Assembly: GCA_014379585.1 (NCBI GenBank)
Contig: JACMLN010000046.1
Coordinates: 1 to 55,208, forward strand
From: Gloeobacterales cyanobacterium ES-bin-313
Lineage (GTDB): Bacteria > Cyanobacteriota > Cyanobacteriia > Gloeobacterales > Gloeobacteraceae
Length of the DNA stretch: 55,208 nt
Direction of reading: 5' to 3'
The notes under the pieces are model-generated. The model did no database searches and was not told where the DNA came from. It saw only the letters and a program-made list of their open reading frames with translations. Shown here in pieces: positions 17,460 to 26,536 of this stretch (its first letter is position 1; each line of letters starts with the position of its first letter). A program made the translations under genes and the position numbers.

Positions 17460-18323
17460 ATGGCACGTCTGATCACTGTCGCTGCACTCCAAACGGCCTT
17501 CACCGAAGATCTGCCCACGAACCTCGCCAGGGTGACAGCTCTTGTTCGCGAAGCTGCAAGCCAAGGCGCACAGGTGGTTCTGCCTTCAGAACTGTTCGAA
17601 GGCCCGTACTTCTGTCGTTTGGAGAAGGACGAATTCTTCGATCTTGCCAAACCTGTGGCGGACAACCCGACCATTGAATATTTTCAACTGTTGGCGGCTG
17701 AACTCGAAGTCGTCATTCCGGTGTCCTTCTTTGAGCGCTCCGGGCAAACCTACTACAACAGCATCGCGATCATCGACGCCGATGGCAAACTCTTAGGCAC
17801 CTATCGCAAAAGCCATATTCCCGACGGCCCTGGCTACGAAGAAAAATTTTACTTTCGACCCGGCAATACAGGTTTCAAGGTCTGGAAAACCCGCTACGGC
17901 ACGATTGGGGTGGGAATTTGTTGGGATCAGTGGTTTCCAGAGTGCGCCCGTGCCATGGCGCTCATGGGCGCGGAAGTACTCTTCTATCCAACGGCGATCG
18001 GTACTGAGCCAGAGACCCCCGAACTCGATACCAAAGACCTTTGGCAGCGGGCAATGGTCGGCCATGCAGTCAGCAATGTGATTCCTGTCGTCGCTGCAAA
18101 CCGCATCGGCACCGAAGGCGACCAAACGTTCTATGGCCACTCCTTTATTGCCAGTCAGCGCGGGGACAAAGTGGCGGAATTGGGCAGTGGAGCCACAGGA
18201 GTCATTGTCGCTACTTTTGATCTCGATGAAGTGCGGCGCAACCGGGCTTCCTTTGGTTTCTTTCGCGATCGCCGCCCCGATCTCTACGGCATCTTGCTCA
18301 CAGAAGACGGCCAGCCACCGTAG
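17460..18323 (+). CDS. aguB: N-carbamoylputrescine amidase
   Basis: Hydrolyses N-carbamoylputrescine to putrescine, CO2 and ammonia, the step after AguA. A 287-residue nitrilase-fold enzyme with the Glu-Lys-Cys triad visible as E44 (LPSELFEG), K117 (YRKSHIPD) and C154 (GICWDQWFPE). The motifs and length match AguB closely. The 3' end overlaps the convergent dipeptidase gene by 40 bases. Confidence 0.96.
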   Translation: MARLITVAALQTAFTEDLPTNLARVTALVREAASQGAQVVLPSELFEGPYFCRLEKDEFFDLAKPVADNPTIEYFQLLAAELEVVIPVSFFERSGQTYYNSIAIIDADGKLLGTYRKSHIPDGPGYEEKFYFRPGNTGFKVWKTRYGTIGVGICWDQWFPECARAMALMGAEVLFYPTAIGTEPETPELDTKDLWQRAMVGHAVSNVIPVVAANRIGTEGDQTFYGHSFIASQRGDKVAELGSGATGVIVATFDLDEVRRNRASFGFFRDRRPDLYGILLTEDGQPP

Positions 18324-18979
18324 ATTGCCATCGGTTGTCGTTGATCGAAAGCCCAGAGTTGATCCCCGTAGGAAAAATGCCACCATTCGCGCTCATGCTG
18401 ATTAAAACCAGCGCTGATCATGGCTGTCTTCAAAATCGTTCGATTGCCATGAAAGTCGCTATTGATCTCACTGAAATAGTCAGGATAGGAGCGTTCTGAA
18501 ATTTCATCAATTTCAGAACCCATATTGATAGGATTACCCTCAAGATCGATCAACATGAGATCGACCGCTGCCCCTGTACTATGGGGCGGTGGGGTAGCAG
18601 GGTCATCACTTGGCACTGCCCAAAATTGATAGACCGTTTCAAGGATTTTTCGATGTTGCTCTGGAGTTAAATCTGTGACTTTCAGGTTGTGCAGGTTCAA
18701 CTGTTGTTGGAAAGTCCAATCCACCATAAATTGCTGAACGGCAATCGGACGGTAGGCATCAAAGATCTGGAGACGACAACCCACATCCATCGTGTGCAAA
18801 CTTTTTTCAGCCTGCCGAAGTTTGTCAAGAATTCCAGCACGAACCATGAACGGCGAGGCATTTTCGTAGGGTGCGCCCAGAGCGGAATAGGGGTGGGGAT
18901 CAATCCGACTGATTTCATCTGGAAGATCTACTAGTGGTTCACCACACTCTTGGATCGGGACTTCGCGATAGTGCATCAT
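18284..18979 (-). CDS. D-Ala-D-Ala dipeptidase (VanX/DdpX, M15D)
   Basis: Zinc dipeptidase of family M15D. PHSTGAAVDLML carries the first zinc His and Asp, and REWWHFSYG carries the catalytic Glu and third zinc His. FDAYRPIAVQQF carries the conserved arginine. These enzymes cut D-Ala-D-Ala. Outside vancomycin resistance clusters they serve in D-Ala recycling or cell-wall adaptation, and no vanHA partners are visible here. The start at the MMHYREVP pair (18979) fits family alignments, giving 231 residues; the frame is open to 19069. No leader peptide is evident. It overlaps aguB's 3' end by 40 bases. Confidence 0.88.
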   Translation of the reverse strand: MMHYREVPIQECGEPLVDLPDEISRIDPHPYSALGAPYENASPFMVRAGILDKLRQAEKSLHTMDVGCRLQIFDAYRPIAVQQFMVDWTFQQQLNLHNLKVTDLTPEQHRKILETVYQFWAVPSDDPATPPPHSTGAAVDLMLIDLEGNPINMGSEIDEISERSYPDYFSEINSDFHGNRTILKTAMISAGFNQHEREWWHFSYGDQLWAFDQRQPMAIYGGWPSSVSKMP

Positions 18980-19065
18980 TGGGTTTCCGAATCTCTTTTT
19001 GATGGGCACGCGGAGGCGTAATATGCAGCCAAATGTTGACCAATTGATTTCACCCAAAGTCCATA

Positions 19066-19854
19066 TCACTTAAAGTTTGTATACTTTGGTTCTTCAGTAA
19101 GTTGATAACTACTCAGGAATTCCCAAGCACTGCGATTAATTCTAGAAGAAATTTCATAATAATTATGGTCATGATTAGAAATTTCGATAAGTTGTAATGG
19201 GAACTGGCTGTCGCGAAGTATATTTACGGTTTCTCTGATGGAGTTTTGGGGGGAAAATTGATCATTTACTCCAACTTGAATTGATATCGGAATTTTTCGG
19301 ATACTAAGAGGGATCATAAAGTAGTTTTGTTGCTGTAGGTTTCCTGCATGAATTGCTGTAGCTGCAAAGTACTGTGACTCGATCAATGACATCAGCAAAG
19401 CAAATCTTGCACCTGCTGAATGGCCAAAAAGATAGATTCGCCTTGAGTCTAACGCGTACTGGCTTTTTAGAAGCTCTGTTAAATCATAAAGAAGTTGGGG
19501 GCCATCAATAGGCAAAGACCAACCAATAGGGGAATCTGAGTTAGGTGCAGCTAGAATAACTCTCTGCTCGTTTGCTATACCTATCCATTCTTTGATCATG
19601 GACTGCCCATTACGATTTGAACCATGGAGCAAGATAATTAGAGGGACTTTTAATTTAGGGCTCATTGCCTCAGGAACAAAAAGGTAATAGGTGTGCTTTG
19701 TCCCACCTAAAGCAATCTCTCTCAAAACTACTTCAGCTTTACAGCCTTGTTGTAAAGCTAGTAGTAACGTAAAGGCGGACAGTAAGTAGGAGAGTTTTCT
19801 TGATGTCCAATAATAATTCCGTATCTCAAGTTTATTTGCTAGGGTACGCTGCAT
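19066..19854 (-). CDS. Secreted alpha/beta-hydrolase, PHB-depolymerase/LpqC-like esterase
   Basis: A 262-residue protein starting with a basic region and signal helix (KLSYLLSAFTLLLALQQ, possible cut after GCKA). Then come LIILLHGSNRNGQSM (oxyanion hole), LFGHSAGARFALLM (nucleophile Ser in GHSAG), VGVNDQFSP (Asp) and ISNHDHNYYE (His). This is the order of the esterase_PHB/LpqC family, which cleaves polyester or feruloyl-type bonds outside the cytoplasm. The start at 19854 is chosen because the signal peptide follows it. The gene is A+T-richer than the aguAB genes beside it. Confidence 0.82.
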   Translation of the reverse strand: MQRTLANKLEIRNYYWTSRKLSYLLSAFTLLLALQQGCKAEVVLREIALGGTKHTYYLFVPEAMSPKLKVPLIILLHGSNRNGQSMIKEWIGIANEQRVILAAPNSDSPIGWSLPIDGPQLLYDLTELLKSQYALDSRRIYLFGHSAGARFALLMSLIESQYFAATAIHAGNLQQQNYFMIPLSIRKIPISIQVGVNDQFSPQNSIRETVNILRDSQFPLQLIEISNHDHNYYEISSRINRSAWEFLSSYQLTEEPKYTNFK

Positions 19855-20043
19855 TGGCGCTCTACACAAGAATTTCTCATGCCAAATTGAGATTTGAATG
19901 CGCGAAAAGCAAATACTGAAAACCTTGCACTGCAATAACTCCTTCAAGAAAAACCACCCATCCATTGTGGCTAATTGGTATCAAGTAGTAGAACCTAATT
20001 TTTACATCTAGAGTCCCTTTGTACTAATCGACTCAATTAGTCT

Positions 20044-21168
20044 TTACTCTTGGTAAGATGACTTTTGTATCGTAGAGAAGAAAACATCCCAAGACCATCT
20101 TCCTATGCTTGATCCTTTGCCATCAAACACTCTGCTACGATACCTAAATTGGTTTCCAAACTCATCAGTTCGCTTAGAAAGCTTGTAATCTAAGCTGATA
20201 GCCCAAACATTAAGATCTGGTAGAGTATACAGTTCTTCAGGCTCGGATATTCCATTATGATTGACATCTTTCCAGAGTCGCAGGGAGCTAAAGACCGTAT
20301 CCTTTTCTGAGATAAAGCCATCATTATCTCCTCCTTCTGAAAATGCATCAAAGACTGCTAAGGCTCGATAACCATGTGGAGTAGGTGATGGAGGCTGTGG
20401 AGTATAGTTGCCAAACAACTCAGTGCCATCGTCAACTTTCCCATTACCATTTCTGTCTAATACAAGAAAAACGTCATCTGAGTTGGGTATCGTCCATGAC
20501 GTACGCACCATTACTCCATTACCTGCAAAATTGAAATCAACACCGCTTTCTGGGGAAGACAATGTAAAGCCATCACCATGAGTATCAATAATAATAGGAC
20601 TCGCCGGATCTCCCGAACCACCACCAGTGCCACAACTTCCACCATTTTCTACGCACACAGTTACTTTGCCCCCGCCGCCTCCACTAGTAGGTGTAGGTTG
20701 TGTTGCATCCATGACATTGCTTCCGTTATCTAAAGTTACTGGAGGAGAGCTTGGATTAGTAGGTGTAAACGTAGATAGTCTGAAGTCAGGTGAAACTCCT
20801 ACATCAGGCTGACCTTGAACTGATGCAGTAGTTAGTACTGTAAACGAAACAGTGGAAACTACAAAGCTAGGAACTGTACTTGGCACGTCAATAGGAATAG
20901 TAGTAGTAGGGTTACCAATAAGCGCAAGTTCTTGGCCATCGAATGCGAATGTCAAGTTTCCACTTAAAGAAACACCGTTAGTTTCTACGATCACTTGAAC
21001 TTGGATGGATTGACCTGGTAAAGCACTAGAACTACCGACCATTTGATAGTAGATTCTGGGAGCAGCATACGAAGGCAAAGCAACAAAGGCTAGACTTAAT
21101 GTCGAACTAGTTATTAACTTGACTACTTTGGCTGGCAAACTTAATCTCTCTAATTTCCCAAAATTCAT
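20044..21168 (-). CDS. Secreted protein with EF-hand-like calcium-binding region
   Basis: A 374-residue exported protein. A signal peptide (helix TSSTLSLAFVALPSYA, cut before AP) is followed by a beta-rich domain, a Pro/Thr linker, and a Gly-rich stretch with two cysteines near VCVENGGSCGTGGG. The C-terminal half has Asp-rich calcium loops, LDRNGNGKVDDGTELFG and WKDVNHNGISEPEEL, resembling the module found in large hemolysin-type calcium-binding and Rhs-like proteins. No catalytic residues were recognised. GAGG upstream and the signal peptide support the 21168 start. It follows the HEAT gene by 28 bases. Confidence 0.75.
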   Translation of the reverse strand: MNFGKLERLSLPAKVVKLITSSTLSLAFVALPSYAAPRIYYQMVGSSSALPGQSIQVQVIVETNGVSLSGNLTFAFDGQELALIGNPTTTIPIDVPSTVPSFVVSTVSFTVLTTASVQGQPDVGVSPDFRLSTFTPTNPSSPPVTLDNGSNVMDATQPTPTSGGGGGKVTVCVENGGSCGTGGGSGDPASPIIIDTHGDGFTLSSPESGVDFNFAGNGVMVRTSWTIPNSDDVFLVLDRNGNGKVDDGTELFGNYTPQPPSPTPHGYRALAVFDAFSEGGDNDGFISEKDTVFSSLRLWKDVNHNGISEPEELYTLPDLNVWAISLDYKLSKRTDEFGNQFRYRSRVFDGKGSSIGRWSWDVFFSTIQKSSYQE

Positions 21169-21196
21169 AACCTTGGCCTCTATATTGAAGAAGTAT

Positions 21197-21748
21197 CTAT
21201 TTACATGCCCTAAAATTGCGTTTCCCACTGTAAGGATTGAAGGGTCTTGCTATGCATTTACCATTTCGAATAGCCTCCAAAGCAAAGATAGCGGATTCTC
21301 TAGTTGATATATCGCTGGATTTCTCAAAATCCTCAAGTACTGGAATTGCTCCCTTTGCCGCTGATCCAATATTTGCAAGAGCGTAAAAAGGCATTAAACG
21401 AACAGATGGAGATTCATCATACAGCGCTCTTGTTAGGGCTAGTATCACATTCTGAGATGCCATTGAACCTAAGTTACCAAGTGCAAAAGCAGCATTTACC
21501 CGCACGAGTGGGTTCTCATCATCATGTAATGTTGTAATAACTGCAGCTACAGCATCTTCATCAATTGGCTGGCGTGTTGTAATGATAGCAATGGCATTAA
21601 TGCGATTATGATAATCAGAACTCCTGAGATCCTCAAGAAGAGAAGATATACTTTTAATGCCTTCTGTCTGCCCAGATACTTGTAAGCATTGTACTAAGAG
21701 TAGAAGTCCTAATACAATTGAACAAACAACTCCTGACGTTTTTTTCAT
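21197..21748 (-). CDS. Exported HEAT-repeat protein
   Basis: A 183-residue protein with an N-terminal signal peptide (MKKTSGVVCSIVLGLLLLVQ) and three to four HEAT/PBS-type helical repeats, for example NPLVRVNAAFALGNLGS and SPSVRLMPFYALANIGS. Such repeats form protein-binding solenoids; the phycobilisome-lyase type is common in cyanobacteria, but this one carries a signal peptide and is presumably periplasmic. It is probably co-transcribed with the calcium-binding protein gene. Confidence 0.8.
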   Translation of the reverse strand: MKKTSGVVCSIVLGLLLLVQCLQVSGQTEGIKSISSLLEDLRSSDYHNRINAIAIITTRQPIDEDAVAAVITTLHDDENPLVRVNAAFALGNLGSMASQNVILALTRALYDESPSVRLMPFYALANIGSAAKGAIPVLEDFEKSSDISTRESAIFALEAIRNGKCIARPFNPYSGKRNFRACK

Positions 21749-21956
21749 GGTAGCCTCAACTTTTTATTTGCTCACACTTGTAGATCTCTATCAATATATT
21801 TCCAAGCTTTTTAGGCGCTGCAACTTTGATTTGCGTCCACACAATAATAAAATGCTGGCCATTAATCTGTCAACCAGGAAGATCTCACAGTCCAAACAGT
21901 TTCAAGAAATATATTTCTTTTTTTCGCAAAAAGCAACTATACATTAATGCATTGCT

Positions 21957-22604
21957 TTATTTTGCCAATACAATAATTATCTTTTCTCGATGGGTCGTGA
22001 CCTGCGCAATGGGTCGTGTCATCAGTTTTCGCCAGCCTTGTGACTTAGTCGCAATAGTGATTCCCTTAAAGTTATGCCCTCTCATCCACTGCTCGCACCT
22101 CACTCCCTCGACTGCTTCTACCTGGGCAAGATGTCGATTGATGCTGTCAATTAATATGAAAGTCGCCCAATGGAACTCATTACTCTTATGATCCCGAGTT
22201 AGTCTGATAACCACGTTGCATTGATGAGACTCAGATCATTGGATACTCACCGTGTACTCACCAGCTTCTCCAACTTCAGCGTCGATTTCGTAGCTCTTGC
22301 TCTCTGTCCAGGCATACACTGCACTTAGAAATTTCTTCATGTCTTGATTGATTTGTGGCAGTGCTTGACTGACTAGATTCTCAGTCAAAGCTTGCACAAA
22401 CTCCATCTTCCATATCCATTGCCAAGTGCCGTCTTCCAGTCGTGTTGATTGGGTGAAGGACAGAGGAATAAACTTTATCTTCGAATAGTCTTAATCAAAG
22501 AGGTTTAATTGCTTGCTCATTCGTTCTCTCGCATACTTAGCTGCCATTCGTGCTTGGCATACTCCTGGACACGCTGCCGCATCCCCTTTCAGATTGATGT
22601 TCAA
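21957..22604 (-). pseudogene. One reading frame interrupted by two stop codons
   Basis: Directly after selO (TTG overlapping the selO TGA), one reverse-strand frame reads 37 residues ending ARERMSKQLNLFD, then TAA (22493-22491). It continues for 84 residues including EDGTWQWIWKMEFVQAL and KSYEIDAEVGEAGEYTVSIQ, then TGA (22238-22236), then for 92 residues to a stop at 21957. The middle part has natural-looking composition. All three pieces share the frame, which suggests a decayed gene, but two or three small separate genes remain possible. No family was recognised. The sequence between 21749 and 21956 is A+T-rich and otherwise empty. Confidence 0.35.
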
Positions 22605-23992
22605 GATTCAGCCTCGAAGGGCGACTGAATCGCTTTTAGTAGGCGATGAAACTCACTCCAATCGTCTGCTTCGGCGATGGCTTCCCAGGCAGTTTCGATC
22701 CGGGGTCTGAGCAAAACGGTGACTGGGTTGTGATGCTTCAAGCAGGTTCCTACACTTGTCATTTCCTCCATGGGCAAAGTATTCAGACTGGCTTGATAAA
22801 GCTTGCACCAGGCTTCGGGCATCGTGAAGGTAATATTTTCCCGCCATTGCACCTGAAAACTGTTGGTGAGGTTCAAGAAAAAGTCGTGATAGCCACTATG
22901 GGAAGTTTCTAGGAATGTGATTGTTGCCCTGACTAAGTCTTCACCGAGGGGATCTGAGAGTTTCTCAAAGCCAAGCTTTTTCAATATCAGGGCTTGATAG
23001 GCCGTGTCGTAGGCATCTGTGAAACCGCCCAGACCCGCTTCAAGATCCTGAATTGGCATCACCAAGGCGAGGGGCATTTGGAGCATACCCAGATTCCATT
23101 GACAGACGCGGGGCTGATTGCCGTAACTGTACTGCCCGAAGTGATCGAAGTAGGCGGCGGTGAACTTCGGATTGTAGGCATCCATAAAGGCGAAGGGGCC
23201 ATAGTCAAAACTTTCGCCTGTGATCGACATGTTGTCCGTATTCAAGACAGCGTGACAAAAACCAACGGACATCCACTGAGCTACCAGTCTTGCCACGCGC
23301 TGCACCAGTTCCGCAAAGAAGCGGGCGTAGGCATCAGGCTGTCCCTCAAGGTGTGGATAGTAGTAGGTGATGACGTGATCTAAAAGCTGCTTCACCAGAT
23401 CTTTGCGCCCAAAGTAATGGAGGCGTTCAAACGTCCCAAACCGAATATGGGATCGACTGAAACGTACCATCACCGAGGAACGCGTCGGCGACGGTTCATC
23501 GCCCCGATACAGCCCTTCTCCCGTTTCAATCAAACTTAAACAGCGACTTGTCCGCACACCCAAATGGTGCAGGGCTTCAGAGGCCAACGCTTCGCGCACT
23601 CCACCCTTGAGGGTCAATCTCCCATCCCCACCGCGCGAATAGGGCGTTGTTCCCGAACCCTTGGTACCAAAGTCATACAGTTCCCTATCCTTGCCACGCA
23701 CTTGGCCGTAAAGAAATCCGCGACCGTCGCCAAGATTCGGATTGTAGGTACCAAATTGATAGCCGTGGTAGCGCATTGCCAGCAACGGTTTTCTCTCTTG
23801 GAACTTCCCAAAAGCTTCGACAAAGTGGGCATCGGTGACATCTTCTACTTTCAGCCCCAACTGTCCCAAAACATCATCGTTACGAAACCGGAGGATTTCT
23901 CCAGGAAACTCCGCTGCTGCGACTTCATCGGAGAAATCTTCGCCCAGGGAAGCAAAGGCAGGTTCATAGGACAAATTGAGCAATGGATTCAT
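22601..23992 (-). CDS. selO: SelO/YdiU protein adenylyltransferase (UPF0061)
   Basis: A pseudokinase-fold enzyme that transfers AMP to hydroxyl side chains of target proteins; it is linked to redox stress responses. A 463-residue protein with the family opening [31 protein letters not shown], then [42 protein letters not shown] and [18 protein letters not shown]. The metal-binding region is [18 protein letters not shown], followed by [10 protein letters not shown]. The ATG at 23992 fits the family N-terminus better than the upstream one (24055). The bacterial protein ends at an ordinary TGA. It is divergent from the kinase-propeller gene. Confidence 0.93.
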   Translation of the reverse strand: MNPLLNLSYEPAFASLGEDFSDEVAAAEFPGEILRFRNDDVLGQLGLKVEDVTDAHFVEAFGKFQERKPLLAMRYHGYQFGTYNPNLGDGRGFLYGQVRGKDRELYDFGTKGSGTTPYSRGGDGRLTLKGGVREALASEALHHLGVRTSRCLSLIETGEGLYRGDEPSPTRSSVMVRFSRSHIRFGTFERLHYFGRKDLVKQLLDHVITYYYPHLEGQPDAYARFFAELVQRVARLVAQWMSVGFCHAVLNTDNMSITGESFDYGPFAFMDAYNPKFTAAYFDHFGQYSYGNQPRVCQWNLGMLQMPLALVMPIQDLEAGLGGFTDAYDTAYQALILKKLGFEKLSDPLGEDLVRATITFLETSHSGYHDFFLNLTNSFQVQWRENITFTMPEAWCKLYQASLNTLPMEEMTSVGTCLKHHNPVTVLLRPRIETAWEAIAEADDWSEFHRLLKAIQSPFEAES

Positions 23993-24099
23993 ACAGGTAT
24001 GCCAATTTTCATTGTGTAGCCTACGCACTTCTCTTGGAAAAACCCATTGTGGCATGATGAGGCTGTCATCCTTCCCACGTTATTTAGCAGCGAAAAGCC

Positions 24100-26157
24100 A
24101 TGTTGAAACTTCGGTGCGTCTCAGATCGTAGACCCCTCACCCTCAACCCGAAAGCCACTTTAGGTGAGGGTGGAGAAGGAACTGTTTTCGCCGCAGGCAA
24201 TCGCCTCGCCGCCAAAATCTACCGCAACCCCTCCGAAGCCACTCAACGCAAGCTTAAAGCAATGCTGGCCAAGACTTCAGCCAATTCCTTGGCCAATCAA
24301 GATGTCAGCATCGCCTGGCCACTCGATCTTCTCATCGATGAAGCAGACCAGATCGTCGGGTTCTTGATGCCTCAAGCCCTGGCTTCTCGACCCATCGTCG
24401 ATTACTATAATCCCAAAACGCGCCTAGGATTCAGTCCTTTTTTTAGCTACCGCGACCTACACCGTACCGCCCGCAATCTTGCCGCCGCCCTCGAAAAGCT
24501 CCACGCCCAAGGCTACGTCGTTGGCGATCTTAACGAATCCAATATTCTCGTCACCCAATCCGCCCACGTCACCCTCGTCGATGCCGATTCGATCCAAGTC
24601 ATCGACGGTGAAACGTTGTACCACTGTCGCGTTGGCAAAGCCGAGTTCATGCCCCCCGAACTGCAAGGCCAAAGCCTTTCAACCATCACCCGCACCACCG
24701 AACAAGACAACTTCGCCCTCGCCATCTTGATCTTCCAAACGTTAATGGAAGGCAGCCATCCCTATGCAGGCATCTACACAGGCGAAGGCGAACCACCCTC
24801 CTTATCTGCTCGAATTGGCGTTGGCCATTTTCCCTACAGCGATCAACCCATTCCGTACCGCCCATCCCCGCTGGCCTTACCCTTCACCATCCTCCACCCC
24901 AAGCTTCAAGCGTTTTTCCAGAGTTGTTTCGTCGATAGCCAAGAAAGCCCTCAGAATCGACCAACCGCCGCCCACTGGCGCGAAGCCCTAACCATCGCTG
25001 AACAAGATCTACGCCCTTGCACCGTCAATCCTCGCCACACCTACGGTTCCCACCTCGAATCTTGCCCCTGGTGCTACCGCAAAGCCTTACTCAAAGATCG
25101 CGATCCTTTCCCCGAAAAGCAAGATCCTCCCAAGTCGGAACCCGTTGCTGCCACACCCAAAAACTTACCAATGTTTGGCATTCTTTCCAGTATTTTCTTA
25201 GTTTGTATAATTTTTATTCTAGTTATTGGGCAGTTTGTCGCTCGGTCAAAAACAAGTAAACTTGACCCTTACTTACTTGGCAGTGTCAAGGTAGAGAAAT
25301 TGACGATTTCCTTTTGCAAGGATAGAAATAGAGTATCGTTTCCAGAAAATACAAACTCGCTGCTTTTTAAAGGTTTTGCAACAGACTGCCCTCCTTCACC
25401 ATTAAAACTTTCAGAGAGTATATATGATCATATTTACCCACAGGGAAATGACAGTAGTTTATCTAGCCAAAATAGCGAATTAGTTCTTTTAAACCACCAA
25501 GTACTCTCGACCTTAAGAGGAAACTCCTTAAGTCCGAATGGACTCTATTTTGCCAGCATAGATGAGAGCTATGGTGATGTGCAATTGTATGATACACGCT
25601 CTAATACAGTTTTAAGGCATTTGGGTGATACTGATAATGATTCAGACAATGATATTTCAGCAATAGCTTTTAGTCCAGACAGTACTATACTCGCTGTTGG
25701 CCAATTTGATGGGGTGATCAAATTTTTCAGAACTGATTCTGGCAGGCTTATTTTAGAGAAGCGGACACTAGAATCTTATATTTTGGGTTTGAACTTTATT
25801 GACCACGGCAAAGTACTTTGTTTTAGCGGTGGAACCGGTACTTATCGACTCATGAGTGTACAAACTGGAAAAACAATTGGAATGTTTGGAACTGTATATG
25901 ATAGAGGAAGTGGTACTGCTTTTAGTCCTGATGGTAACAAGGTAGCTATTGCAACTTTTGATCATAACATCCGAATTTACATCACAAAAACAGGGGAAGT
26001 TGTAAATAATTTTATGTTTAATGGTCAATCTCCAACCGTTCTTGCCTTCAGCCAAGATAGTCACAAGCTTGTAGTGGGTGACTATGTTCAAAACAGCAAA
26101 AAACCTAAAGTTGAAGATTGGGTTCAAAGATTGAGTGTTTACAACGTGAAGCGATAA
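24100..26157 (+). CDS. Membrane Ser/Thr kinase-like protein with C-terminal beta-propeller
   Basis: A 685-residue protein. The kinase domain covers about residues 15-310: Gly-loop LGEGGEGTV (21-29), K39 in AAKIY, catalytic D143 and N148 in GDLNESN, and DAD (161-163) in place of DFG. It resembles the YegI/TerY-associated kinase branch. A CPWC knuckle (C322, C325) follows, then one membrane helix (about 354-376). Next is a segment with two cysteines (ISFCK, DCP) and then WD40-like blades (AFSPDSTILAVGQFDG, AFSPDGNKVAIATFDH). Inference: a receptor-like kinase with the propeller outside the kinase compartment. The propeller half is visibly A+T-richer than the kinase half. A paralogue lies at 53195-55208. 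It is divergent from selO. Confidence 0.88.
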   Translation: MLKLRCVSDRRPLTLNPKATLGEGGEGTVFAAGNRLAAKIYRNPSEATQRKLKAMLAKTSANSLANQDVSIAWPLDLLIDEADQIVGFLMPQALASRPIVDYYNPKTRLGFSPFFSYRDLHRTARNLAAALEKLHAQGYVVGDLNESNILVTQSAHVTLVDADSIQVIDGETLYHCRVGKAEFMPPELQGQSLSTITRTTEQDNFALAILIFQTLMEGSHPYAGIYTGEGEPPSLSARIGVGHFPYSDQPIPYRPSPLALPFTILHPKLQAFFQSCFVDSQESPQNRPTAAHWREALTIAEQDLRPCTVNPRHTYGSHLESCPWCYRKALLKDRDPFPEKQDPPKSEPVAATPKNLPMFGILSSIFLVCIIFILVIGQFVARSKTSKLDPYLLGSVKVEKLTISFCKDRNRVSFPENTNSLLFKGFATDCPPSPLKLSESIYDHIYPQGNDSSLSSQNSELVLLNHQVLSTLRGNSLSPNGLYFASIDESYGDVQLYDTRSNTVLRHLGDTDNDSDNDISAIAFSPDSTILAVGQFDGVIKFFRTDSGRLILEKRTLESYILGLNFIDHGKVLCFSGGTGTYRLMSVQTGKTIGMFGTVYDRGSGTAFSPDGNKVAIATFDHNIRIYITKTGEVVNNFMFNGQSPTVLAFSQDSHKLVVGDYVQNSKKPKVEDWVQRLSVYNVKR

Positions 26158-26262
26158 CTACTTGCCTAGATCAGGATTGCGCAATATGGATTGGTGCAGA
26201 ATGGTTCGCCTTCTACACGAAACATCAAACCCATCGTCCAGCAATGGATCTCTTCATTGAAA

Positions 26263-26450
26263 ACCCAGACCTCTCCCAATCCCTCTCCAATTCCGCTCCA
26301 CCACGCGTAGCGTCCAATGCAATTCCGAGTATCAATCCACTAAAGTTCGCCGAGGGGGCCTGGGGGACGGGCGCGTCCGTCCCCCAGGGGGCGGGAGTCC
26401 AGAGGGCGGGGCCTGCCCCTGCCCTTTGGTGCCGTTCGCTATATTTCTCT
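26263..26450 (+). repeat. Copy A of a ~190-bp double-hairpin repeat
   Basis: About 90% identical (18 differences by hand alignment) to the reverse complement of 52861-53049. It is very G+C-rich in its second half. Hairpin 1 has 12-bp arms CCTGGGGGACGG/CCGTCCCCCAGG (26359-26370, 26377-26388). Hairpin 2 has arms AGGGCGGGGC/GCCCC-GCCCT with a bulged T (26403-26425). It fills much of the gap between the kinase-propeller gene and the aminotransferase gene (26158-26536); the rest of that gap shows nothing recognisable. Confidence 0.9.
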
Positions 26451-26536
26451 CACCCACCCAAAAGCCCCTGTAAGAAGAATGCTAGTAAGGTAAGCAAACA
26501 ACCTTAGACTAGATCCAACATTCTCCAGGAAATTCT

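Noticed and set aside
17460-18323. General nitrilase rather than AguB
   Set aside because: The aguA gene nine bases upstream and the close motif match favour N-carbamoylputrescine amidase.
18324-18979. Vancomycin-type resistance cluster
   Set aside because: Only the VanX-type dipeptidase is present; no D-lactate dehydrogenase, VanA-type ligase or VanRS genes are nearby.
22601-22603. selO TGA as a possible selenocysteine codon
   Set aside because: Bacterial SelO normally lacks selenocysteine, the next in-frame codons do not resemble the eukaryotic C-terminal motif, and no SECIS-like structure was seen.
24100-26157. Assignment to a TerY-PP2C-kinase stress triad
   Set aside because: The kinase fold resembles that branch, but no von Willebrand TerY-type or PP2C gene is adjacent to either copy.
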